Positions 54,401-60,351 of a DNA stretch of 64,000 bases are shown in pieces. The position numbers and the translations under genes were made by a program. The first letter of the stretch is position 1; every line of letters starts with the position of its first letter. The notes under the pieces are model-generated. The model was not told the DNA's origin and made no database searches. It worked only from the letters and a program-made list of their open reading frames with translations. The DNA is from Actinoplanes italicus (GTDB lineage Bacteria; Actinomycetota; Actinomycetes; Mycobacteriales; Micromonosporaceae). Location: positions 25,296 to 89,295 of the forward strand of contig NZ_PVMZ01000033.1 of the NCBI RefSeq assembly GCF_003001815.1. The letters are read 5' to 3'.

Positions 54401-57324
54401 TTCCCGAGAAAATCACCGGTGTCTCCGGCAACTCGGCGTACACGTACAACGAGGACGGCGCGCTCGCTAGCCGCACCGACGGCGCTGGCACCACCTCGTA
54501 CCTCTACGAGTTCGGCCGTTTGAAATCGACCACTAACACGGCCGCCAGCGTGGACATGACCTATGAATACAACAATCTGAATCAGGTCAAGTCGATCAGG
54601 TACGGGGCGACCGGCGGTAACGTCCGCCAGTTCGGCTACGACGGCCTTCACCGTCTGGTGTCGGACGAGTTGAAAACCAACGGAGGCACAGGCGCCACCG
54701 TCGGGAAGATCGCCTACGGCTGGAACACTAGCGGCACCCTCAACTCAAAGGTCACCACCGGTTTCAACGGAGCCTCGTCCAACAGCTACAAGTACGACTG
54801 GGCCGGACGACTGACCGAGTGGAACAACGGCACCAACCCGGTGCTGTACGTCTACGACCAATCCGGTAACCGCCTGCAGGCCGGAACCAAGACGTTCACC
54901 TACGACGAACGCAACCAGCTCGTCGACGACTCGGCCGGAACCGTCTACCAATACACGCCACGCGGCACCCTGGCCTCGACGACGCTCGCCGGCCAGACCA
55001 CCGAAACTCGCACCGACGCGTTCAACCAGGTCATCCACCAAGGCACCAAGACCGGCGGTACCAGTACCTACAGCTACGACGGCCTCGGCCGGATGATCCA
55101 GCCCGGGCTGACCTTCACCGGCCTCGGCAACGACCTCGCCGCCGACGGCACCACCGCCTACGTCCGCGATCCGGCGGGTGACCTGGTCGGTGTCGCCTCC
55201 GGCAGCAACAAGCGATACGCATGGACCGACATCCACACCGACGTGGTCGGCGAGTTCGGCGCCACCGGTGCTGCGTTGACCGGCTCGGTGTCGTACGACC
55301 CGTGGGGCAAGATCCTGGCCGGCGGCGGGATGGTCGGCAAGCTGGGCTACCAGCAGGAATGGACCGACCAGGGAACCGGCAAAGTCAACATGTGGTCGCG
55401 CTGGTACGACCCGGAGACCGGCGCCTTCGACACCCGCGACACGGCGAACAACAACCCGACGCCGACATCGGGTGCGTCCAACCGGTTCGCATACGCCGAG
55501 GGCAACCCGGTCACCAACACCGACACCACCGGCAACGCCGTCGACGGCAAGTGCGGCGAGTACGACTACGCCTGCGAGCTGAAGAAGTACCAGGCCGCGA
55601 TGAAGCTGTACACGGCCGCCATGGAACAGCGCGACCGCGACATGAAGGCCGTCGGCCTGGAGATCGCGGCACAGGAGGCCGAGTATCTGCGGGCGGAGCG
55701 CGAGAGCAACACCCCGCTGCTGGACATCCTGCTGCAGGTCGGCATCGGGATGCTGCTCGACATGATCGGCTACAACTCCCTGATGGGCTGCATCGGCGGC
55801 GCCCTGATGGACTGCGTCGATCTGGCCTTGAACGGTCTCGGCCCGTTCAAGGCGGCCAAGATGCTCGGCTCGCTGATCAAGGCAGTCGACCGGGCACTGT
55901 CGGGCTACCGCACGTGGAAACGCATCGTCGAGGGCGCGCAGGCCGCGATGCGGCAAGCACAGGGCGTACTGAACGCGGCGCGTAAGCACCTCAACGACAT
56001 CGTCGCGAAGGTGCCGTTCAAGCCCAAGATGCCGAAGAAGAAGGTCAAGCCGCCGGAGAAGAAACAGAAGAAGCAGAAGCAGGAACAAAAACGCCAGGAG
56101 TCGAAACAGAAGCAGGAGGAGAAGCCGCAGGCGTCCAAGCAGGCGAGGGAGAAGGCGCCGCGGACCGATCCGAAGGAGCAGAGCCGGCCGAAGGGCGCCA
56201 CCAAGCCGGAGTCACCGGAGTCTAAGAACAGCGGCCAGCAACGCAAGGACCTGGAACGGCCGGAACGCAACGTCGTCGAGCCGGACAACAACCAGCCGGT
56301 GGAAGCCGGGTGCCCGAAACACAGCTTCGACCCGGACACCAGGGTGCTGATGGCCGACCGCAGTACCCGCGCGATCTCCGAGATCACCATCGGCGACGAG
56401 GTCCTGGCCACCGACCCGGAGACGGGGGAGGAAGGTGCCCGGCAGGTCACGCTGCTGCACGCCAACCTCGACCGGGAACTGACCGACGTCACCGTCACCT
56501 CCGCGCCGGCTGACACCGAGGCCAAGCAGGTGAACGAGGGCAAGGGCGACCGCAGTACCCGCGGCCCGACCGAGTCCTCGGTACTGAAGACCACGGCACA
56601 CCATCCCTTCTGGGATGTCACCACCAGCACCTGGGTCAACGCCGCCAAACTGACCCCCGGCGAATCCACGCTGATCGGCCCAGCCGGCGAGATCCAGTAC
56701 GTCACCAAGGTCCGGAACCACACCGGCGCCGAGGTGATGCGCGACCTCACCGTCGACGACATCCACACGTACTATGTAATCGCCAGCAACGCCCCAGTCT
56801 TAGTTCACAACTACAACAACTGCAAACTCGACTTCTACGATTTCGGGGATAGCACCAGTGGGCCTGGTGGTCAGGTCAGATATGGAAAGCTGGATCACCT
56901 CGGACGTCCCACCGGCATGTGGGCGACTGTTACACAAGACATGCTGGACCAAGGGCAGCCTGCAAGAGGGCTGACGATCAAGGGCCTTCCCAAGGGGCAG
57001 GGGACTATTCAGAATCTTGCGAGGGGCCACCTTCTTGCGGATCGCCTGGGAGGAAAACGTAATAAGAGCAATCTCGCTGCCATCACGCAAGATCCTCTCA
57101 ATTCGCCGATCATGCGGGACGGGATCGAGCAGACCGTCTATGATGCAGTTAAGAGTGGGCAAAAGGTGCAATACATCGTTGAGCCGCTTTATGATGGTGA
57201 TTCGCTTGTTCCGAGGGCTCTGCGGATCAGTGCCTACGGGACCGGACCTAACGCCCTCAAGATTGATCCGTTTGAGTTGAAGAATCCGGCAGGCATGTTC
57301 GGGGTCGGGGATGAGGATTGGTGA
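45463..57324 (+). CDS. Giant secreted Rhs/YD-repeat polymorphic toxin with nuclease tip
   Basis: 3953 residues. Order (approximate residues): signal peptide 1-35; A/T/S/P linker; DNRLRE-type adhesin domain 410-593; DUF6531-like entry 700-733 (GFDPVIGNYTTSARD); LamG 944-1320 interrupted by a ricin-B-like trefoil 1085-1210; LamG 1384-1750 with a second trefoil insert 1527-1653; YD repeats 1767-2273; LamG 2277-2493; YD repeats 2507-3247; Rhs core 3270-3360 (WSRWYDPETGAFDTRDT); a hydrophobic helical segment 3417-3476; Lys/Gln/Glu-rich linker 3520-3606; HINT from Cys3617 to VLVHN ending 3783; C-terminal DNA/RNA non-specific endonuclease with ARGHLLADRLGG (His3856) and NLAAITQ. The shell encloses and the HINT domain releases the toxin (family knowledge). 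GC content drops at the tip. ATG 45481 is an alternative start. The immunity gene overlaps the stop. Confidence 0.93.
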   Translation: MRAGLTMRRRIAVVTALTVGLSLGVPPEVVPEGDGWPLSGLVSVLRQPPALAAVTGLPVQVTAGDPADASDAVSSAATSADVGPGKGATKAPETTDPGQPASPEAKPFTTPPKLGDESSFDEATSERLPEKSSATYDEFRNEDGSITRHIYDSPVNYKASDGTYQPIDATLTPQGDRLEAGANSIDVSLSAVGADAAAPATTEPSPVTTEPSPATTESPLASTGPSPASTDASPETASLPAAERVESADEALVSVTASGRTIAYDLAGAAAVPAIVDGETATYRDILPHTDLELRSLNNGLKETLILKSPAAGNEWVFPLKLEGLTAKKQADGSLHLLAADGSVAMLVPRGWMEDSKVDPRSGAPAESSQVRYDLITVDGGPALKVTADAAWLNDPVRQYPVRVDPTLQTADTGDVFVDDTSTTGNHNGDDLPVGTWDGGSTRSRSFIHFDRFDNDKLVGTQIMSAKLSLWHSWSYNCTNTEPVYVHRVTQSWTVADIVAAGGTLASGPSYSTPISAETINSDTAACRNTGSNPGNGTRVAMDLPIHIFNGWSLGTLSNFGLALTASETQSAGFKRFTSANYGTSTNPYLELTYDYNAEPQVNEQYPGYGAATTTLTPELIADALDPDNWPKSLQYKFIVYAKDNKTTIAETDWTTKRSWVVPAGKLQWNESYYWTVLVRDGLADNSRYATKHLLVTPVPQPSVTSSLSQNSGQGFDPVIGNYTTSARDAMVNTVGPPLEIVRSYNSIDPRTDQAFGAGWSSVADAKVVEKSQTTSGSTVLNTVVVTYPTGRELAFGRNSDGSYSSPAGKSLTLAAIPAAQEDGYLLREKDGTTYRFSRKPVAGKLVLLSITDNGGRQQKFHYTGNRLTSIESASGRKLHLAWTTTTPPRVSTVSTDPAFPENPSSVSTWTYRYTGDNLTAVCPPVNPDKCHTYQYGTASSLYPTAVTNTRPSSYWRLNETSGTRAESTTLENGGADVGTYNNSVALGQAGPMAGTTSTVAGFDGTSSQVRLPAGIANDASNQAVAMWFKATAGTGVLLSQSGEDANSTATTTHRAYNPTLYVGWDGRLMGSFPKALSRDQKTPLTVAATGKCLAVKGNSAANDTMVELTGCNGANNQLFTWTTVGQLKVDTGGETKCLEPEDQNTTNGTLIVTRPCSPNSEYQRWDVRANGQIVHLYSYACMDSSVSVKLENIVGAAMRIMACGKDRPLDQTILPRTHDPLASSVNIVDGKWHFVVLSTSGNKQEMYLDGNPTPVDYQTGITIQDIGPRSAFLGKGFLGGGWPNGGIQSNHDNKGTRNHFKGSIGEVAVFDNAVDSKVVTELWAAQTFTKPATKLLTRVARPSEAASASITYNTVTGRVSEVTDGNGEKWTPEPPTVTGTTQVYESAVLGGAPTNYWRMAETGTQIAKNEINGSDANYNNVLLGREAGPFDAPDPIFPGRRKNPAPTFRAEDSSYLALPAGVTPPNSSSVSMWFKTSSTARTVLLGMQYSSTQSATRYDRPTMWISPDGKLRALSPSNTPTGPINAVQVAGKCLDLNGGASADGTAVQSWACNGSIAQNWQLVPVGTDFSKYTIRAFNKCLTPAGGATANGTKLTLWTCNGDTSQQWQASAGRLYNLKSQRCLDIPNGSGNNGIDLTLWDCNTTVAQGWLPSLTSNTKVNDDKWHHAVLTTNGKNQTLYVDGAKAQSSTGSTDMNPNTTARYTLGAGYVEGAPANFYYVDSAATSYFSGSIAEVAFYSSEIDATQASYQFKARDAAKKGPFGQVDYTITGPDGIKTTTVNDLVYGRKVADVNGRGNETRYGYSGKGHLRTVTDANGNMTINEHDDRGNVVSVTTCQDRSADNCSTSYSKYFLDTSDPTHIRNDRLIEQRGPGSESATQSNYLTTYTYDPVTGNRLTETDPIGRRTTITYTTANSANGAFDGVQTVAGLPWRIVKPDGGMQTIRYHRNGDVAEVIDPAGAVTRYRYDGLGRTVEEVQLADPGVPGSTDATTTYAHDALDRVVEVRAPEVANAVNGERHRPVTTVVYNVDGLMESETVSDARGGDASRTVSYGYDGKGRRISETDENNDTTRLKYDAYGRVVEQIHADDSVVKTEFDAAGNETATIVVNGTRDELGNKKDLTVRKLAYDPAGRLASETDTMGVTSYTYTDNNLLVTTTRTSVCTDKSPQSCTPQSYVLEHNSYDKTGKVEVQLTNNNRTKTTRAYDNAGRNISSILEVTEPGKPTTYRTTTFTYSPDDEVLSTQAWNDKTLLSRSDTAYDRLGRRQQQTTYLSAGQTPVARWKLNETAGATATDSAGNNHGTVTGGVTWSEAHAGTAADAQNSRAARFDGTAPGGIIGQPAVDIQRPYTLTAWANLESTTGQSDRYVASMNGDTGSSALKLLYHKDSASWQLAMSYRKADGTIDWLTSQEKVPATTGAWTHLAVAVNPATQAGATSTADLYVAGVRKAGISTTEPLNNRATDLRIGAAADSTGTFLGTIDDVRLYQSALTAAEIGQVRAGTLEASGQVSRTTFDLSTDGSVTSVTDPHGRITRIENDAIGRAVKTFQPEVHVEGHGSVLPTTKIGYNTFGEVTDQEDPNGNKSVNRYDGVGRLVESQAPSYTRPDKVTVTAKRTVVYNEVGQVTSSTDPRGYTTEYRYDELGRTTEITAPDTGKTRYEYADSGDLLKLTDPNGAVTASTYDYLGRTVSSTTAVREDNAGYTTNYAYGDGSDWRMSVTSPKLVVSTVKFNSAGEPIEAIDGATNSTKTTYDLLGRPVTTLAADGTYSTVTYDFAGRAVRQSDHAAPATAGDVGAELRRKEQTYDIAGSPVRITNAYKPGLNDPASPDAKHETTFEYDVLGRLTEQYEPVSASETIHTSFRYDAAGNRTKFTDGRRHDFLTEYNSWGLPEKQIEPATAATPNPTDRTFTMSYNEAGLLARLDSPGGVSIESRYDNMGRLERSIGSGAQVATTDRTYKFDKAGRMTEFSGSAGTNTIEYNDRGLPEKITGVSGNSAYTYNEDGALASRTDGAGTTSYLYEFGRLKSTTNTAASVDMTYEYNNLNQVKSIRYGATGGNVRQFGYDGLHRLVSDELKTNGGTGATVGKIAYGWNTSGTLNSKVTTGFNGASSNSYKYDWAGRLTEWNNGTNPVLYVYDQSGNRLQAGTKTFTYDERNQLVDDSAGTVYQYTPRGTLASTTLAGQTTETRTDAFNQVIHQGTKTGGTSTYSYDGLGRMIQPGLTFTGLGNDLAADGTTAYVRDPAGDLVGVASGSNKRYAWTDIHTDVVGEFGATGAALTGSVSYDPWGKILAGGGMVGKLGYQQEWTDQGTGKVNMWSRWYDPETGAFDTRDTANNNPTPTSGASNRFAYAEGNPVTNTDTTGNAVDGKCGEYDYACELKKYQAAMKLYTAAMEQRDRDMKAVGLEIAAQEAEYLRAERESNTPLLDILLQVGIGMLLDMIGYNSLMGCIGGALMDCVDLALNGLGPFKAAKMLGSLIKAVDRALSGYRTWKRIVEGAQAAMRQAQGVLNAARKHLNDIVAKVPFKPKMPKKKVKPPEKKQKKQKQEQKRQESKQKQEEKPQASKQAREKAPRTDPKEQSRPKGATKPESPESKNSGQQRKDLERPERNVVEPDNNQPVEAGCPKHSFDPDTRVLMADRSTRAISEITIGDEVLATDPETGEEGARQVTLLHANLDRELTDVTVTSAPADTEAKQVNEGKGDRSTRGPTESSVLKTTAHHPFWDVTTSTWVNAAKLTPGESTLIGPAGEIQYVTKVRNHTGAEVMRDLTVDDIHTYYVIASNAPVLVHNYNNCKLDFYDFGDSTSGPGGQVRYGKLDHLGRPTGMWATVTQDMLDQGQPARGLTIKGLPKGQGTIQNLARGHLLADRLGGKRNKSNLAAITQDPLNSPIMRDGIEQTVYDAVKSGQKVQYIVEPLYDGDSLVPRALRISAYGTGPNALKIDPFELKNPAGMFGVGDEDW

Positions 57325-57893
57325 TGAGCGACGTCGAGAGGCTTCGAGGCGCAGTCAAGCCGCCATCGGAGGAGTTGGTTCCTTTTCGGGAATGGAGCGA
57401 GCTTGAGCGCCGTCTCGGGGTGGCGGTTCCCCCCGATTATCGGCAACTCGTGGCCACCTTCGGGCCGGGCGTATTTGACGAATTTATTCATATTCAACAA
57501 CCGAAATCAAGATTTGAGGCCATTCGGCTTGTTTCCTTCTCGCTGGCTTATCGAAAGCGTCTTTTTGCTCAGCGGGAAAGTGGGCGAGATCTGCCATACG
57601 ATCCGGAGGATCTTTTGCCGGTTGCAAGGACGGAAGACGGAGACGTCATCTGCTGGGTGATGCAGCCGGTCGATTCTCCGGCGAGGTGGAACTTGACCGT
57701 GAGTAATGCCGGCAGGAGTGAATGGATCGATTTCTCGGGTGGTATTTCGAAGTTCCTTACGGCGGTCTTTTTGGAAGGCTTCCGGATGCCTTTCTTTCCG
57801 CCGGATTTTCCTTCGAATCATCCAACTTTTCATACCTATCCATCGATTGAAGAGCTGCAACGAATTTTTCCGGAAAGTTCTGCAGGTACTTGA
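57324..57893 (+). CDS. SUKH (SMI1/KNR4)-family immunity protein
   Basis: 189 residues. The toxin stop and this ATG overlap by one base (TGATG). N-terminal ELERRLGVAVPPDYRQLVATFGPGVFDEFIHI is the SUKH signature; then DLLPVARTEDGDVICWVM and a C-terminal FFPPDFPSNHPTFHTY. Its position directly behind the nuclease tip and the low GC it shares with the tip mark it as the cognate immunity protein, expected to bind and block the nuclease in the cytoplasm. Confidence 0.88.
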   Translation: MSDVERLRGAVKPPSEELVPFREWSELERRLGVAVPPDYRQLVATFGPGVFDEFIHIQQPKSRFEAIRLVSFSLAYRKRLFAQRESGRDLPYDPEDLLPVARTEDGDVICWVMQPVDSPARWNLTVSNAGRSEWIDFSGGISKFLTAVFLEGFRMPFFPPDFPSNHPTFHTYPSIEELQRIFPESSAGT

Positions 57894-57963
57894 TTTGTGT
57901 CGATCTTGCTGGTTCAATAACCCATTGATCAATTCCGCGCAAAGTTCTGACTACTGCCGGTCG

Positions 57964-58095
57964 TCATGTAGTGCGGTCGTGCTCGATGCGGAGCACGGCC
58001 AGCGCGGCGGCGGCGATCTTGCCGATTCTCTCGGTCGAGGGTTGATGCGGATCCGGCCGATGAAAATCCAGGTTAACGGCATGCCAACGTAGGTA
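57964..58095 (-). pseudogene. Transposase C-terminal relic
   Basis: The minus strand reads HQPSTERIGKIAAAALAVLR then IEHDRTT-stop, which resembles the C-terminus of IS5-like DDE transposases. It is about 40 codons with no upstream body. It lies exactly between the intact toxin/immunity pair and the orphan cassette. Confidence 0.4.
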
Positions 58096-58118
58096 ACTAT
58101 CCGTCTTGGCCGTGAATA

Positions 58119-58590
58119 TGGCACACGTACTATGTACTCGTCGGCCTTACGCCGGTCCTGGTTCATAACTGCGGCGACGGAATGGAGCTGTTTCAAGCTC
58201 GTCGACAGTATGCGGTCCACTGCTGAGGATTACGGCAAGATTGGCGGAAGTGAGTGGCAGGTTCAGAATGGAAAGGTCACTGCGGCGACGATTTCGGCCA
58301 GGGTTCCCGATGGGCAGGGTGGATGGGTCGAGAGGACCTTCGTCGGTAACAGCGACGCGGGCATGACCGTCTCCCAGTTGCCGCTCGCGAAGAAGCTCGG
58401 TCATATCCCCGTGGAACACAATAGGGAGGGCCTGACCCATGCCGAGCACAACATTCTTCTAGCGATCAACGATGCCGGAGGAGTTCCCATTGCGGGGGCT
58501 GCTTCGAGAAGTGTCTGCAAGGGCAAAGGTCTGTGCGACAGTCTCATCCTGGGAACCGAGGGTTCGATCCAGGGCAAACCCTTACGATAA
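58119..58590 (+). pseudogene. Orphan HINT-tail + deaminase-like toxin cassette (frameshifted)
   Basis: From 58119 one frame reads HTYYVLVGLTPVLVHNCGDG, the same HINT end as in the giant toxin (HTYYV...VLVHN), and stops at 58226. The toxin domain continues in the next frame to 58590. It has DYGKIGGSEWQVQNGKVTAA, GLTHAEHNILLAIND (His/Glu pair) and SRSVCKGKGLC (two Cys six apart), the layout of a zinc-dependent cytidine-deaminase-fold toxin. There is no start of its own, as expected of a displaced rhs tip kept for recombination. A frameshift lies near 58160-58222. Confidence 0.6.
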
Positions 58591-58650
58591 CGAGAGCGGC
58601 TGGCAGACCAGAACCTTCTATTGGGTCGGCTCGAGGATATATAGTTGCAA

Positions 58651-59187
58651 ATGATTCTGGACAGGTTGTTGACTGATGGGTCGTCGGTGCTGGCTGCAAT
58701 CTTCGTCGCGGCCTGCGCGGAGCGTGCCATCAATATCGCCTCGTGGGCGGCGGCGCTCGATAGCCGACCCGGCGATGCGGCGATCTATGTTGAGACCCTG
58801 GAGTTCTTGTGGCGTCCTGGGGCCGTCGATCCGCAGGATGTTCGTGTGCGCATGGCGCGCCTCGAGGAAGCCCATGAGATGACCATGGCGGACGAGCTGA
58901 GCGGACTGCCCCTTTATGGGCTGGGTTCGGTGCTGGTCCTTCATTCTGGTCTCGGTGTGCTGGCCGAACCCACGCCGGCTAATCTCGAGGATTGTTCGAT
59001 GGCTGCCCGCAACGCTGCCTTTCATTTGGAAGGCCTCGTTCCCGCTCAGCGGTTCCTCAGCGGGGAGAAGCGCAGTCAGGACGAGGACATCAAAGCATTA
59101 GCGGAGGGCGTTTCCGCGGACGAGCTGCGCAACCGGGCGAGAGCGGCTGGCCGAGATCGCCTGAATCTCATCCGTTCAAGAGCCTGA
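58651..59187 (+). CDS. Putative immunity protein for orphan deaminase-like toxin
   Basis: 178 residues, all-helical by appearance, soluble. Not recognised by family. MILDRLLTDGSSVLAAIFVAACAERAINIASWAAALDSRP at the start, then AARNAAFHLEGLVPAQRFLSGE and RNRARAAGRDRLNLIRSRA at the end. It follows the orphan toxin by 60 bp on the same strand, the usual place of an immunity gene. A TTG two codons earlier is in frame. It overlaps the 3' end of the convergent NTPase gene by 20 bp. Confidence 0.6.
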   Translation: MILDRLLTDGSSVLAAIFVAACAERAINIASWAAALDSRPGDAAIYVETLEFLWRPGAVDPQDVRVRMARLEEAHEMTMADELSGLPLYGLGSVLVLHSGLGVLAEPTPANLEDCSMAARNAAFHLEGLVPAQRFLSGEKRSQDEDIKALAEGVSADELRNRARAAGRDRLNLIRSRA

Positions 59188-59911
59188 CCGGCTGTGAGCT
59201 CAGGCGATGTGGGTGCAGGTCATTTCTATTGGCGGCCCAGGTGTGCCAGCGGCCGTATGGCCATTCCAGTTGGTTAGGATCAGTGAGTTGGGCGAGGAGA
59301 AGCTCCAGTTCTTTCGGGTAGCGCGTGAGTTCGGATGCTCGGGCCGTCCTGACAGCTTCGAAGAAGGCCTGGCCGTCGACGCCTACCGCGTAGGCGAAGG
59401 CGACCACGTCGCCATCCGTCAAGGGCAGCAAGTCCAGCACACGAACCTTGTCGTCGAAAGCAGTACGCAGAGCACGGTCGACCCCGGGCAGCCAGCCCGC
59501 CGTACGACAAGCAAGGACCAAGCGAATACCGTCCGGTAGCTGCTGCGCGACCTCCCGAATGAGGCTGACCAACTGCGTGGTCGGCATGGCTGCCTCGTCC
59601 ACGCCATCCAGCGCCAGCAACCCGCCAGGGGCAACTCGCCCCAATTCGCCAGATGCAAGAGCGATCTTGGCGGAAAGATCCCCGTACGATCCGAGCGAGA
59701 TGCACCGCCCCCGCTCCCCGAATCGTTCAACCAGCCGGTTTAGATCTGTTGTTTTGCCGGCCCCTGGCGGTGCGAGCAGAACCGTGCAGCGACCGGTAAC
59801 GGCATCGGCGAGACCCATCCGAGCCTCACCCTGAAGGCGTGCCAGCTCCGGATCACGGATGCCGTTCTCGCGCTCCATCCAGTAGCGAGGGAGATCTGTC
59901 ATCGGCTTCAC
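59168..59911 (-). CDS. NACHT/STAND-like NTPase fragment (C-terminally truncated)
   Basis: 247 residues. Walker A APPGAGKTTDLNRL (about residues 47-60), Walker B LLALDGVDEA, sensor-like RLVLACRTAGWLPG, and YPKELELLLAQLTDPNQLEWPYGRWHTWA. Proteins of this type normally continue for several hundred residues with a winged helix and sensor repeats. Here the frame ends 25 residues later with unrelated sequence, at the junction with the immunity-like gene. Related full-length proteins are often antiphage STAND sensors. Probably non-functional, or an isolated NTPase module. Confidence 0.65.
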   Translation of the reverse strand: MKPMTDLPRYWMERENGIRDPELARLQGEARMGLADAVTGRCTVLLAPPGAGKTTDLNRLVERFGERGRCISLGSYGDLSAKIALASGELGRVAPGGLLALDGVDEAAMPTTQLVSLIREVAQQLPDGIRLVLACRTAGWLPGVDRALRTAFDDKVRVLDLLPLTDGDVVAFAYAVGVDGQAFFEAVRTARASELTRYPKELELLLAQLTDPNQLEWPYGRWHTWAANRNDLHPHRLSSQPVRLLNG

Positions 59912-60179
59912 CCAGCGATCCTAATCTGGAACTATCACCGGCCTACTCAAGCCCGAGGACCGGCGCGTGCTGGTCGTTACCAAGACCAGGTGCCTCATGG
60001 CAGTTGACTCACGACAAGCGAAGCGTTCCGACGATGCTGCTGAGGTCACGGGAGGCGGGGGTCAGTCCTCCGACGGCTCCCTCGATGCTTCCCGGGAAGC
60101 GCAGCGTGGCGGCGCTACACGCGATGAACTACCCAATGTGTTTCAGCCTCATATTTAGCCATTGGCCTGCTAATTAGAA

Positions 60180-60217
60180 CACCCGTATGGTCTCGGGTGC
60201 TAATCCCTTCGGGGATT
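60180..60217 (+). other. Tandem hairpins, one with UUCG tetraloop
   Basis: CACCCG-N8-CGGGTG (60180-60199) then AATCCC-TTCG-GGGATT (60202-60217), followed by CTTGTTGTTG. The remainder of 59912-60351 has no convincing gene. Could be a terminator or a small structured RNA upstream of the ATPase gene. GGGATTCTTGT recurs at 60343-60353, at the ATPase start. Confidence 0.35.
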
Positions 60218-60351
60218 CTTGTTGTTGCGTAGCAGCGCTGTGCGATACGTTGTGCGGCTCGCTGCTGGGTCGTATCGCGATCCGCTAACCCGCTGTTCGG
60301 CACGAGGCAAACGCGGCGACTGTCCACGGCCGATAGACCGATGGGATTCTT

